Shown here piece by piece: positions 41,101 through 53,828 of a stretch of 64,000 nucleotides of DNA. Numbering within the stretch: the first letter of the stretch is position 1; every line of letters starts with the position of its first letter. Where the stretch lies: NCBI RefSeq assembly GCF_025766255.1, contig NW_026516825.1:20750-84749 (forward strand), written 5' to 3'. The translations under genes were made by a program, and so were the position numbers. This DNA comes from Zychaea mexicana (lineage: Eukaryota > Mucoromycota > Mucoromycetes > Mucorales > Lichtheimiaceae). The notes beneath the pieces are model-generated. The model made no database searches, was not told where the DNA came from, and saw only the letters and a program-made list of their open reading frames with translations.

Positions 41101-42438
41101 ATATAACTTTTCTAACCTTCATACTACCTAACTAACAATTTTTCGTGTAAAAATAAAAAAAGGTGATTCTAGCAAGAAATAACCATGATAGAAAGCCATA
41201 TGCTATCAAAATACTTAAGAAGAGGTCAATGCTCGATGATGATAGCATTGAGAGGTGAGAAAAGTTCCTATGCATCGGCTGCTTCAACAATCTGTTAGCG
41301 AGCTACCGTGACTGACGACACATGACTTGTTATAGTACCCGTCTGGAAAAGCGCGTGTTTCAAGCTGTCAATCGCAACTCACACCCATTCTTGACTAAAC
41401 TCCACTCAAGCTTCCAAACCGATAGCCACCTTTTCTTTGTCATGGAATACATAAGCGGCGGTGATTTGATGAGCCATATTCAACGCGAGACATTTTCCGA
41501 AAGACGGGCAAAGTAAGCATTGCTCTTTTTAATCCAACAGCGATACCTCTTGTTGTTTTCTATAGATTTTACTAACCAGACTCGCTTTTGTTTTTTAATT
41601 GTGCTTAAAAACGATTCCACTCATTCTAGGTTTTATGCAAGTGAAGTTCTACTTGGACTTGAACATTTCCATAACCTTGGTATTATTTACCGTGATCTAA
41701 AGCTCGAAAACATTATGCTGGGTCCCGATGGTCATATCAAGATCGGTGACTATGGTATGTGCAAAGACGACATGTGGTATGGTTCCAAGACGAATACCAT
41801 GTGTGGAACGCCCGGATTTATGGCACCAGAGATTTTGTTGCATCAAGGTTATGGTCGTGCTGTCGACTGGTGGGCATTCGGCGTACTTATCTATCAGATG
41901 GTGTTTGCTAGGGTATGCTTTTACACACCATATTGTGTGCACCACAACCACTCTTGAAAACCTCCTACTTTTTCTCTCTATCTATTTATAAAATCTAACC
42001 TCTAAATTACATTAGCCGCCTTTTCCTGCAGAACACGACGATGAAATATATGATGCGACTTTGAACGACGAAATTTTATATCCCATGAAGGCCTCAACGG
42101 TGTCTATTTCCATTTGTGAGCAACTACTGAACCGGGATCCGACGAGGCGGCTCGGATCTGGAGAGGGAGATGCAGCTGAAGTAAAAGCACATCCCTTCTT
42201 CAATGGTATCGACTGGAAAGCCTTATTAGCCAAGCGTGTATGTCCTCCTTTCTTGCCGACAATTGTTGGAGCTTTGGATACCTCCAACTTTGACGAAGAA
42301 TTTACTCAGGAGACACCAGACATAACACCAACAAACTCAATACTATCTCCTGCAGAGCAGCAAGAGTTTAAAGGGTTTGACTACACTGCAGAATGGGCTG
42401 CTAATAGTACCGATGTGATTAGCAGCATCAGAGTCTAA
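38162..42438 (+). CDS. PKC1: Protein kinase C, fungal Pkc1 type
   Basis: Thirteen exons (38162-38167, 38296-38572, 38661-38921, 39012-39623, 39707-39898, 39996-40084, 40156-40288, 40384-40928, 41006-41095, 41163-41254, 41336-41512, 41630-41912, 42016-42438) give 1059 residues. Order: two HR1 coiled coils (3-180) that bind Rho1, a C2 domain (about 200-300), two C1 zinc fingers ([20 protein letters not shown] near 420; [18 protein letters not shown] near 495) and a kinase (about 722-985: [41 protein letters not shown]). Pkc1 drives the cell-wall integrity MAP kinase cascade. The hydrophobic motif is FKGFDY, with Asp (1041) where a phosphorylated Ser/Thr is often found. It faces LRG1. Confidence 0.96.
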
Positions 42439-43282
42439 ATACATACTACCATTATTACATTACATATTTTCTAACATGACAAATAACTACTACTGTATAC
42501 TACTATGTTGACGACGATAACGTACATTACCAATGGCCTTCAGCTTCTCTTTTTTGCCCTATACTGTAAACATATATGTACCTAGTATAGTATCCTTTTT
42601 TCGTCAAACCCGACGACGTATTATAAGAATCTGCTATGCACATGTCTTAGAATACTGTTAAGGTATGCCATCGAAATGTCATGCTCCTAATATGCTTTAC
42701 AAATTGTAAATAAACAAACAACAAGGGTCTTATAGTAGAACCCTTTCTAAGTATGAAATTCAAAAGAAGAGGATAGATAGGTGAAACTAACACTCTGCAG
42801 AAGCGTTCGAATGAATTATTACAAGATGCTGAGAGCTTATCACTGCTACTAGAAATTTGCTTATGACTGCACAGTATATAGTTCTAGTGCATGGTAACGG
42901 TGGACTGCTCATTAAATGGGTAATTTGAGCTGTAGCAGTCCGCACCCGACACACTTTCTTTTTCAAATGTGCGTACATAATGTCATGCACAGGAAGTTGT
43001 CATGCATTGTGCTCGAAATCATGTCAAGCTAATATATGATAAACAAAAAAACAGACTAATGCATGCTTGAAACTGGTCTATAGGACAAAAAAACGTTATA
43101 ACTCATCGGAACAGAGTGTCGTAAGATGTATCAAAAAACTTTCTTTTCTTATCACAAGTAGGTTGTTGTTTATACATATAATAGTAGTGGTAAGCACTAG
43201 ACATATAATACTGGGCTATACAAAGGTGGGTGGGGGGAAGTGTATATAATAAAAACGAGGACTGCTACAAAGTGAGTTATTT
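42439..43282. other. Spacer between the convergent PKC1 and LRG1 genes
   Basis: About 840 bp holding both 3' ends. An AATAAA at 42709-42714 may polyadenylate PKC1. No gene is seen. Confidence 0.55.
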
Positions 43283-46200
43283 TCACCTTCCAACTTGTTG
43301 CTGTTGAGGCGTGGTGGTCGGAAGAACAACGGCGGACCGTGTTGCCAAGGAGGATATATTGCCAACTTCGCCAGGACGCGACGTGGTACTATTAGCATTT
43401 TTTCTTAGTTTCATTAAGCTGGCGTAAGTGCGGACGAACTCCTTGGATGATGTCAAATCGGCGTTATAGAGTGCCTTCATCATACTAGTGTCTTGCATTA
43501 ATAAGGTAAATTCTTGTGGCACCTAAGAAGATCAACATGGTACAGTGTCAGAATCTCTTGGCCTCCTTTTTCGAGTGAAGCCAGCAGCAATAGAGAGGAG
43601 TGCCTTTCGGCCCTTACCATGGTAAAATCGGGCTGGTATTTGATCAACATTTGAACAACTTCGATCTCATCTCTGGTATTATGCTGAGGTTGCTGCTGCT
43701 GTTGCTGCTGCTGGACAGGAGAAGCGTATAGGACACTCGGACTGAATATTCGGGCAATGTTGTGGATATCCATTTTGTTATGTTCGTGCAACGATGCCAC
43801 ATGGTTCAAAAACAAGAACAGAAGCTGCATGACATCCCGATTTGGTTTAGGAAGCATACAACAAGCAAAATACAAGACCGTCTTTGCCTCTGCTTCTGTG
43901 GGCATTTCTATGTAGATGGAGATCGAGAAGGCGTCGATTAGCTGCTTTTGCCATTTTCGATACGATGTTAGATCAAAGACATTCTTACGCAAGGAAGTGA
44001 GGAATAGCTTGTGCAGTTTGAATGTCAAAAGTGGCTCCGGGAGATCACGGACAAAGCGCTTCAATAATGCGGCAAGTTGGATTGCAGAAGAGTCGTGATA
44101 CAGTAGCTGCGTGTAATCGTGTCCCTTGTCGACCATGTCGCAGGTTTCCTTTAGCTCTCGAATGTTGCCGTTCTTTCGAAAGATGCCTTCGATGGTGAGA
44201 TCTAGAAAGTCACCCGTAAAAGTGTCACGTCAGTAGCGCACAAAGATAACGAAGAGATAGAGATGGAGCGTGTGTGTGTGTGTGTGTATATATGTGTTGT
44301 TTGTTCTGGGTGCGTGAGAACACCACTATTGGGATACTATCGTTACCTTGATGTAAAAGAGCCAAAATAATGTTCTGCACAACTGAAGGTACCATGGCAT
44401 TCTCCGAAAAGCATGCGGCCATGGTCGGGTGATGGGTCATTACATAGCTGATGGCTGCAGCACGTGTCCGATGGTCGTAGTGATGCGGGTGTGGTACTTT
44501 CTCTCGCGACAAAACAGCCATCAGTGGTGCGCCAAACACTTTGCCATTGCTGGTGTCTATTGACGACGAGGGCGACGGCTGTCTGGAGCTGCTGTTGCGA
44601 AAGTGCATCTTGACCTTGCCCCAAAGCGACTCCTTTTTGCACTCTAGTAGTGAAAGCAACTCCTCGAATTCAAAGTAGAGGCTGACATGGCGTTCGATAT
44701 ATAGCGCTGCGAGACTCCTTATAATCGAGTCCTGGATCGTCGTCAGTTCTGCAAGCCAGTACGGGCCACCAGGCTCAGTCGCAGGCGCAGTTGGTAGTGG
44801 TGTTGTCGGTGAATTGCTATATTCCTTGTCGTTGTTGTTAGCAGCATTATTGCCATTGCCAAAGATGGTTTGTAACCGTGGCGACTGCTGTTGCTGTGGC
44901 CGACCTGTGCTCAGCGCTCGTCTTAGTGTTGTGCCTAGCTTCTTGCCTGACAGTGATGAGACTGTAGAGAACATCTTGTTATTATCAAGGGTTGTGGCAG
45001 CGGTGGTGGTGGTGGTGGTCGTGTGGTGGTCGTCGCGGTGGTGGTATGAAGACGGTGAGAGTTGTTGTTGGTTGGAGATGGTTGCGACGCGTCGTGGCAA
45101 GGAACTGGCAATATCAAAGTCGGCCTGCGCAGATTTGGAGCGCTTTACAGCATTGTTGTTGCGCACAAATAACGGACCCAGGGCAGCAGTGGCAGCAGCA
45201 GCAGCAGCAGTGGCGACTGGTTCTTGATGTTGGAATCGAGCAACAGCTGGGGAAGAGTCGAGAGTCATTCGTCGAGCAGGAGAAGGAGAAGAAGATGGAG
45301 GCTGTTTGCCGATCATGGGTGGATGCTGATACTCTTTATTTACATGCTGCTCCTGTTGCTGTTGCTGCTGCTGCTTCTGTTGGAGCTGGTGGTGGTGCTG
45401 GTGTAGCTGCAGCTTCTGACTGCTACTGTTGTTGTTGTTGGCGGGCAAGCCTTTTTTGCCTAAGTGCTTTTGTGATCAGCAGCAGAATGGAATGAGGGAG
45501 AGGGTTTGTGCCCTGTTTTTGTGTGACATTACTTACCGATGGGACGCTGGTGGACTCGTGCCACTGCGACGCGCAAGAGGTGCATACATTGTTCGAGCTG
45601 GGTTACGCGGGAAAGCGGTGCTTGCTGCATCGTGTAGTTCCGTCGCTTTCGTGGATCGATGGTGCAGCGGTCGCAGAGCAAAATCAAGTTCGATTCTGCA
45701 TGCTGTTGCTTTGTGTCCGCCGTTATTATTGACGACTGTTGTTGTTGTTGTTGTTGACGCTGATGCTGGTGCTGATGGACTCCTATCCGTGCGTTAAATG
45801 GCGGGTCTATGGATTGCTTGCAACTACTGCAGATCAGACACTGTGTGTGCCATCGAGCATGTTGAAACTGCCAGCACGCGTCCTCAATGACCATTTGACA
45901 TTGGTGACACTGATCTTGCTGGGCAATGATACGGTTCGGTTCATCGCCGTTCATGCTGCTGTTATTTTTTATGTTGCCAGTCGCAGCAATAGGAAAGGGT
46001 GCATCTTTGAGATAATACCGCCCCGAAATGCTCGTCCTGCTTTTCTTGAGTGTCACGAATTCCTCAAGAAACGTGAGTATAGCATCTTTGACGCCATATT
46101 CGTGCTCCTAGTACAGAGAGAGAGAGAGAGAGAGAGAAAGGACAGTCTGGTTTTAATGTGAGGTGGACTCTCAAATCTTATCAATATGATATCATATGCA

Positions 46201-47702
46201 CATGGTGAGAAACCAGAAAACACAGATCCAGCGTCATACCATTTTAAGCGTCTCAATGATTCCGACACGCAGACACTCCTTTAGGTTAGACGCGAGTAGA
46301 GTGACAAAGCGCACAACGTCTTTAGTAAAGTCCTCTCGCTGGTGGTAGCCGTTGTTGCTGGGGCGATGGCCGCTCTTGGCATCGACCAAATCAAAGAGCT
46401 GAAGCACCTGCGCACCGATGATCCGAGACCATTTGTCACACTCGTAGACTGATGCGTTTTTGTTTTTTTGATTAGCATTTTATCTATTTGCGTATAAAGC
46501 AATATTTGTTGTTGTAATTGCTTGTACCTTGCTCCTGGTGCTTCTGATGGGGATGATGGAGTTGGCTGTGATGAGAAGGAGGCAGAGGAGGAGGGGGCTT
46601 GTGCTCTTCATACAAGGCATGGATCTTCTGATGGGCCGAAAACAAGACCCGAAGGTGCCAAGCGAGCTGATTGGCCATTTGGATGCTCTCACGATAGGCA
46701 CCTGCTGTGATGTCGACTGCCATGTCCGAGATAGATGCAGCAAGAGCGTCCTCGAAGCCTTTGAGCTCGCTGTAGACGAACCTGCGCTTGTGCTCGATGG
46801 TGGCCTGTGATTTCATCAACTCGTCTGGGCTCATCATCAGGAAGATGCCTGCATAACACATCAAGATTTCGGTTACACACCGTGAGGCGCAGAATTGTTT
46901 CTACTTCCACACAAAAAACCCCCCTAACTCACTCACCATGGTGATCTTTTCTTTCATCAGCTAGTTTGACGTTCCAATACTATCAATCACTATCAGTCGT
47001 CTGTCTACATGTTATTAGTAATACCTCGTGCATCCGCACGCAGCGGAAGAACGAGTCGTATAAAGAGCTCAACGCACCTTTTGTATCATGAAGCATTCGT
47101 GGTGCCACCATCGCTCTGGATTGTCTCGGTCATGCACGGGTTGGCATAGCACGGCTTGTCCGCAGCCTACACAGGCCGTGCCGCGTAGCAGCGAGAAATG
47201 GTATCGACAGTACGACCGTGCTCCATACACGAACTTTTCTTTGCTGTCGTCGACATAGTAGTCGCTGCTGCTAGTGCTGTTGCGACTGCTGCGCATGATT
47301 CTACTGCTTCGTTTCAGCTGGTGCTGTTGCTGTGCCTGTATCGCCAAGAAACAGCCGGGACAGCGTATGCACTGCTGGTGGTACTTGTGTCCGTCGATCA
47401 TCTCAAGTGGCGCATCCTCTTGTAGTGGCTCGCCGCACTGGCGACAGATATTGTTGAGCCGGGTATAGTAGTGTCGCTCGCATACGATCGACCGTGGAAT
47501 AGTGTCATGATCCAGCGCGTAGTATTTGTCTGTCACCGGCATTTGACAGTCCTAGAGACGATTGAAGGAGTCGAGTCAGTTTATTGTCGTCATCATCGCC
47601 ATCCTAGCATAATATCCCTTTTGCCCTTCCCCAACTCTTTTTCTCCTTGTATTCATTGTTACTTTTTTATGTCGTGCTTTGATCGGGTTGATTTCCCCTT
47701 GC

Positions 47703-47752
<50 letters not shown>

Positions 47753-48153
47753 TTCACACTCTCTCGTATACATATATGTATATATAAGTATTTTATACAC
47801 CCTCCTCGCTGTCCACCGCCCCTTTTATCAATGCGTGCATGCGCGAGCGAGTAGGTTTGTAAAAGAGAAAGAAGCAGGGACCACCCTATCAAAGTGTAAA
47901 AAAAAGAAAAAGAACTTGCCTCGCACACAAAACATTGATAATGGTATATTCGACCGAGTGCCTGAATAGGTGAGCGATCGCTTCGTACACAAGGCTGGTT
48001 ACAGTTGAAGCAGCAATGCTGCGGTGCAGTGTCAGTGACAGCACCCGTACTTGCAGTGCGACGGGAATGTGAACGGGGCTGATTGAGGAACGTGTGTTGA
48101 TACATTGTGGTCACTTCGCGATCAAGTGCGTGTTTGTCGTCACTTTTTGGCAT
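43283..48153 (-). CDS. LRG1: LIM-domain Rho GTPase-activating protein, Lrg1 type
   Basis: Nine exons (48153-47920, 47551-47078, 46979-46937, 46848-46528, 46448-46240, 46107-45537, 45459-44347, 44201-43618, 43522-43283) give 1262 residues. Three LIM domains lie near the N-terminus (CFNCNQPC..., CRQCGEPLQED..., CVGCGQAVLC...), a fourth in exon 6 (CHQCQMVIEDACWQFQHARW). A polyQ/Asn/Ser linker leads to a RhoGAP domain (about 900-1190) with EGIFRKNGNI, whose Arg 997 should be the arginine finger, and LKRFVRDLPEPLLTF. Yeast Lrg1 has this layout and turns off Rho1, limiting Pkc1 and glucan synthase. Intron 1 (47552-47919) is long, starts with GC and holds a (TC)22 run. Confidence 0.92.
44271..44287 (+). 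repeat. (TG)n microsatellite in an LRG1 intron
   Basis: Uninterrupted TG run within the intron between exons 7 and 8 of LRG1. Confidence 0.9.
46115..46137 (+). repeat. (AG)n microsatellite in an LRG1 intron
   Basis: Uninterrupted AG run just upstream of exon 6 of LRG1; on the coding strand it is a pyrimidine tract ahead of the acceptor. Confidence 0.9.
47706..47749 (+). repeat. (TC)22 microsatellite in LRG1 intron 1
   Basis: About 22 uninterrupted TC units inside the 368-nt first intron of LRG1. Confidence 0.95.
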
Positions 48154-48420
48154 ATTGCCCTGTCTTATGCCGACTCAAACCGACTCAAAGCGAGCGAGTG
48201 TGTTAAAAAATTCAAGAGAAAATAAGGTTTATTATTAATATTGCGTGCTGCTGCTGCTGCTGCTGTTGTTGTTGTCGTTGTTGTTGTTGTCGTCGTCGTC
48301 GTCGTCGTAGCAGCTGTTGTCGTTGTGACAGGATAGTGGAGGTACGAGAGAGTGTGTGTGTTTGTGAGAGAGAGAGCGAGAGAGAGAGAGAGAGAGAGGA
48401 AAAGAGAAAAAAGGAAAAGG

Positions 48421-48457
<37 letters not shown>

Positions 48458-48536
48458 GGAGTGAGGTATATGGCACAGGTAAACTTTTGGCTTGTTTGTG
48501 TATGGCTGGTGCTACTAGTGGAAAGGGCTCCTCTTT
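48154..48536. repeat. Microsatellite-rich promoter region of LRG1
   Basis: The 383 bp between ELG1 and LRG1 are mostly simple repeats: a CTG/TTG/TCG triplet block at about 48246-48311, and interrupted (GA)n tracts at about 48366-48398 and 48426-48451. This is the only upstream sequence available to LRG1 before the ELG1 stop. Confidence 0.85.
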
Positions 48537-51500
48537 TCATTCCTTCAGCTCCCCATTTTCTGTGTTCCCAAAAGAATACAAGGTCATGGTATTTTTAGCC
48601 TCTGCTTGCTGTGTTCCTCCAGCGATCACCATAAGCAGCTGCTTGCGCATGCCATTGGTGGGTCTACACGCAAAGAATGTCATGTGAGATACTAGAGAGC
48701 AATAACAACAATAACCACCGTTTGATTCACTCACTAGGTTGTCAGTCTTCCTCGCTCGCTGCAGTAATCCAATGCACTCTTCGCTTAGCCTCAAGTGCTT
48801 CCGACGTAGCAATGCCCGCTTTCGCCGTCCGCCCGACGCTTCTTCCAGCTCTTGCATCTGACACATGGCTCGGATGTAAGGGACATATTCGGTCATTATC
48901 ACGCTGCGGACTGGATTGTTGGCCAGTCGCCAGTTTAGTACCCGCCTCGTTGCCTCCATGCAATCCTTATAGGCACTTGTTCTATATTTGACATATTCGT
49001 CTCATAATACTTCAGCCTGTGCTCGTCCGCATGATCGCCCAATTTCTTTTTTTATACTTCCACTACTGCTTTTATCTGCAAGAATCACTTACCGACTGTA
49101 GCACAGCCCTCCCCAGATGCCACCGCTTTCTTGGATCTCCCCTTGCCACCTGCGATCCTGCACCCGCTTGCTGTTCAGCCTCTGGATCCTGTTGTCAACC
49201 TCCCACAACTCTGGCACAATCTCGTCGTCAGTCACCTTGATTGTGCCCTGATCCCCACAGATCTGATCTTTTGTTTCAGCTTGTTCCAACAACACCTTTG
49301 TTAATCAGGTTCAAGTGGTTAGATTAACCAATTACTACTCTCTGCCCCTACCTAGAGGCAAATGTAAACACGACCCACCTGACATTGGCCTGTCTGTCGT
49401 GTAATCCATGCGTCCGAGTACGCAGCTGTCTCTAATCCTTGGCAAATACTGACAAGGTCGGACGAGTGGAAAAATTGCTTGACGTTGCTGCCACTGCTGC
49501 TATTACTGGCTTTGACTGAGTTTTTCTTTCTGTTGTGCAACTGGCAAAGCTCCAGCAAATCTGCTTCATTCCGCTGAGCTTCTGTCGTCAGACGCAGTAC
49601 AAGATCATAGCTATCGGTTCCCATGTACTGACTGAACATCCGAGGACACGTACGAAACCGCTTTCGGCCCATGTCGTCTTTGGTGAGTTCACCACCATCC
49701 CCAACATTGCGCGCCATCGTGTTATTCGGTTGCTTGCACCATACTTCCAAAGTGTGAATGAGTTGCCGCAGGTCACTGCCCATGCTGGCTATGAGATAAA
49801 GCAGATCGGATGGATCGACTGCATATCCCTCCTTGAAACAAAGTAGCTGCAAGTATGGCAAGAGACTGTGCGTCGTCTGAGGATGGATTTCAATCGCCTT
49901 TTCGAGTTTCAATGTTTCCGTTGGCACCATATCCGTATCTACTCACAGCGCACAGAACGGCACAGTTTGGTTCAATTGATCTACTAGGTACAGACAGAAA
50001 GAGCGTAGCGCTTACCATTACAAGTCATAATGATCGGTCGCTTGCTCTTTTGAGCTAGTTCCTGAACTGCTGCCCAAAAGCCCTTGTCGTCTTCATAGAG
50101 TAAATCCACTTCTTCCAGAAGGACCAGACTTTGCTTGGTTGGTGCCACTGCATACTTGACAACCTGTTGTGGCTTGTCTGCCTCCTCTTCTGCCTCTACA
50201 TTGTAATCCATCTCCTCCGAATCGCTCGTCGGCTCTCGGTTGTCGGGTTCTTCGTCTTCTTCCATTCTATCCGAAGAGGTTTTGCTGGACATTCGTGTAA
50301 AATGACTTATGATTGAGTTGTTGCTGCTTCTCTGCTTCTTTTTGTTGTCTGTACATGCACCCATGTTGGTTCGACGCTTCTTGTTTCCCCCTTGGCTTGA
50401 TTGCTGTTGCTTTTGTTCTTCGTCTTGTTGCTTCTGTTTTCGTTTTGTGGAGGCAGATGTTTTTTGAAACATGCTTGTAATATCTACCTGGGACTTGTCG
50501 ACGGCTGGTGCAGCAGCAGCAGTAGTAGTAGCAGCAGTATCAATAAAGTTTACTTGATGACTATTAATCATTTCGCCCACAGCTGCCATCAGATCCTTTC
50601 CTGCACGACGCATTCCAGCATTGATTTCAAACACCTCATAACCAACTTGCTGAGCAGCAGTATAGACACTGGCAGTTTTACCGACACCATGCGGGCCGAA
50701 AATAAGCATCATGTTCGATTTAACCTTGCCATTGACCTGCTCCTTGCGCAACCGCTTGCGTTGTTTCTTGGTCTTTGTGCTACCACCCATGGTAAAGTCA
50801 GAATCATCGCTATCGCCTTGGACTTGACCCGATGGTTCTGAAGGATAGACCCACTCGTCCTCTTCTTCAGAAAATGAATCCTGCAACGACAGGTCTTCAA
50901 GTGCCAAATCAGGCGAGCCTTCTTGTCTGCGTCGCTTCGATTTTCGTCGAGATACACTGTTGGTGTTTCCGCAAAAGCCTTGTTGTTCTTCCAATGCTGC
51001 AGTTGTTGGCGAATAGACTTTGAGCTGCTGAAGCCATTTGAGTAGATAATTGTGCGCACGATGATCACCAAGCAGATCAGTCACGGTTGAAGGTCGATAC
51101 TTTTCGGTCCATGGCAAATGGTCCCTGTCTTCATTAGAGCCAAGATAATCATCATCATCATCACCTTCGACGTTGTTGTCATCAAACAGAGACTCGTATA
51201 AGACTTGGCATGGTGGTATCTCCTTCCAAAGACTTTCCGGGTAGATGCTGTCCATGATATCTCCAATCTCGGCATGCGACAACAGTCGAACGCCATCATC
51301 CTTTGCAAGTTTCGCCTTTTTACTGGATTGTCTAGCTTTGGATGTCTTTGTATTTCCGCCACGAACAGCATATTGTTTACGTTCTTCGTCCTCGGTTTTT
51401 TGCTTCTGTTGTTGTTGTTGCTGCAGATGGTCCTTTTGACGAGATACTGCCATAGATTCAAAGAATGCCCGCCCACTGCTCGTGACAATATCTTTAACGT

Positions 51501-52176
51501 ACATAGTGGATCGTCTGGTGTTGAGCAATGATGCATTGAAGCCGGTGTTGCTCTGGTCTAGAATGATGCCGGCGTCCATCGATTCTGTCTCCATTGTTTG
51601 TTGCCGGACATGTCCTCCTTCAAACATCCATTTATCAGGCCATATGGCGGGTCCTTTAGGTGGATATGCAGGCTGTCTTTGAGTAGGTTGCTGCTGTTGC
51701 TCGGGTTCGTTCGCATCAGGTCCGTAAAAATCCAAGCGAGCTTGCTCCAGTGGCGAGAGATGGCTGGTGTCAGTCTCCTTCTGTCGTTCTTCTGCGGCGC
51801 GTTGTTCTCTTAAGGCTTCTTGATATCTGGCATAGCGCTTGGCTGCTGTTGTTGAACTTTCAGCAGGGTATGTCTGTTGTTGGTTAGCAGTGTTCAAAGC
51901 AGGTCTTCTAACTGGAGTTTGTTGTTGTTGTTGTCGGCTGTCTTGCTCCTGCGGTTGTCGCTTCTTTTCTTGGTTCCTTTGGAATGGTTTTTTAATTTCC
52001 TTCTGCTCCTCAGGATCGCGCTGGTAGCTTGACGGATTCCTCTTGGTAGAATCATTGTTGTTGAGCTGTTTGGAAGACGGTTTATCCGGAGCGCGTTTGT
52101 AGGTTGTTCTGGCTTGCGTTTTGGTGAAAAAAGGATGCAAGGTCTTTGACTGATTTTCACTGGCGTCGGTCGTCAT
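48537..52176 (-). CDS. ELG1: PCNA-unloading RFC-like ATPase, Elg1/ATAD5 family
   Basis: Four exons (52176-50016, 49938-49379, 49295-49093, 48981-48537) give about 1122 residues. The N-terminus has a PIP-box-like SKTLHPFF, then a long Gln/Lys-rich disordered part. The AAA+ region begins LPWTEKYRPSTVTDLLGDHR near 356; Walker A is GPHGVGKT near 493, and Walker B-like LVLLEEVDLLYEDDKGFWAA near 685. Lys-rich and polyQ/Ala inserts separate these, as in ATAD5. The collar part ends near TEYVPYIRAM and RKHLRLSEECIGLLQRARKT. Elg1 replaces Rfc1 in an RFC-like complex that unloads PCNA after replication. The last ~40 residues are uncertain because an optional GTGAGT donor lies there. Confidence 0.88.
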
Positions 52177-52696
52177 GACTAGTTTTTATTCTGCCTGTAG
52201 TGTAATCTACAGGTAACGAAAACGAGGTTGCTCGAATCAAGCACAAAAAACGAACGCGGGTAAAGTGTAAAAAAAAGGCGTCGCGCACGCGTCTCATTTT
52301 TCTTCTTACCCTCTCCGATTATACGCGCGGAGACACGAGGTGCCTTACTTAGCACTAAGCGCCATTATTACTAGGTCATCCCAAACGATTAACCGTGCAC
52401 GATTGTGAGAGGTTTAAGACGGTGGTTATATATGTGGACAGAATGTTATGAATAAAAAATCTTGATACAATGTACAGAGTGCTCTTTTCGAAACACATCT
52501 GCAGATTCCATGTTTTAAGCACTAAAGCTCTTTTAACGTTGTAACATTTACAGAAAAAAGAAAAACAAAACGACGAATGAAAAAGTGTATTATGCTTGTT
52601 TAAACGCTCTTGGCAACCTCTGCAGAGAAAACAAAGAAAAGACATCGTATGAGTGATCCGCGTAATATAATCTATTACCACTCCCGGCCCACTCTA
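52177..52696. other. Spacer between ELG1 and ATP4
   Basis: About 520 bp holding the ELG1 promoter and the ATP4 3' end. Nothing else is recognised; a short minus-strand frame at 52376-52681 lies in the ATP4 trailer and has no features. Confidence 0.55.
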
Positions 52697-53828
52697 TCAC
52701 TGTAACTTACTCTGGATATCAACAACGGCTTGGTCCAAGATTTGTTGTTGAACCTTGGGGTCCTTCAAGTCTTGCTGAATCTTCTCAATCAGATAGGCAG
52801 CCAGCTGCTTCTGCTCACGTTCACGGAGGTTGGTTTCGTGACGGACCCACGAGTCAAGGGTACCCTTAACTTCATGGGCAACAGCAACCTGCTGCTTCAG
52901 GGCGAAAGCCTCGGCTTCCACACGGGCGGTCTCACGCGAAAGTTCAAAGAGAGACTTGGTGACATCGACGAGATCCTTCATTTGACCAGCCTCGTTGATG
53001 CGTTCCTGAACGGCAGACTTGTGGTCTTCACGGGCCTTGTTCAAGATGTTCTTGATGCGCTGTATACATTTGAAATAAAACAAAAGAGAACAAATGAGTC
53101 TTTGAGTACGTGGTTTCCCTCCCTCTGGTATGTGATCATCCAAAAAAAAGAAAAGACACGTTACGTTAATGTGGTCGTTGGCCATGTTGTTGTAGGGTTC
53201 ACGCAAGTACTTGATCAAAATAGCCAAAAGACCACCACTGGCGACCAAAACAAGGGTTTCTTCGTTGAAAACGTAGATTTCCTTCGAGATGAGGAAGGTA
53301 GCCAAACCGGTGCTCAAGGTAACGAAACCGGTCTTGGAGACGAAAGAGTTGCCGGGCAAAGAATCAACGATGCTGGCAGCCTTCTGCTTGGGCTCAACTA
53401 CATGCATACAATTTAAAATTAGCTCAAGAATTCACGTTTCAAAGCACTTTTTTTCGTCTTCTATACAAATTCTGCGCGTTATATTTCGTTCTAACTCACC
53501 TTCCTTACCAGTGCTGTAAGCACGGACGCTATAATTTACCAAATTGCATTAGTCGCAACCGCTCGTTTAATTTTGACGTTCGAGATAAGCACAGCTCAAA
53601 TTGCCTTTTCGAACCGATTGAGAAAAAAGGAGGATGGGGGAAAACTTACGCAGCGGCACCAGCAGCTTGGCGTGAAATGGTCAATGCGGGACGAGCGACG
53701 GCAGCAGCTAAAAAGAATATATCAATTCAATGGTGGCATTAGCGTGGCTTCTATCGTAAATTCCATCGAGATTATTTGTTGTTGAATGTTTTACCCGCAG
53801 CACCCTTGGTCAACAATCTGAAAGCCAT
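52697..53828 (-). CDS. ATP4: Mitochondrial ATP synthase subunit b (subunit 4)
   Basis: Five exons (53828-53795, 53707-53650, 53528-53500, 53397-53165, 53059-52697) give 238 residues, the usual size. The N-terminus MAFRLLTKGAAGAAVARPAL continues to RAYSTGKE, a typical mitochondrial presequence. Two membrane helices follow (TGFVTLSTGLATFLISKEIY and ETLVLVASGGLLAILIKYLR), then a long charged helix (RIKNILNKAREDHKSAVQER to the end). Subunit b forms the peripheral stalk holding F1 against rotation of the c-ring. Introns are short and crowd the presequence. Confidence 0.95.

Noticed and set aside
44814..45495. Plus-strand Trp/Cys/Val-rich frames opposite LRG1 exon 7
   Set aside because: Antisense reading of CAG/CAA/CAC-rich codons; the minus-strand frame joins LIM and RhoGAP domains.
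47576..47800. Frames with long Arg-Glu or Leu-Ser runs over the (TC)n tract
   Set aside because: Pure translation of a dinucleotide repeat inside an intron.
48165..48540. Frames with Ser-Leu and poly-Thr/Asn/Asp runs
   Set aside because: Translation of promoter microsatellites between LRG1 and ELG1.
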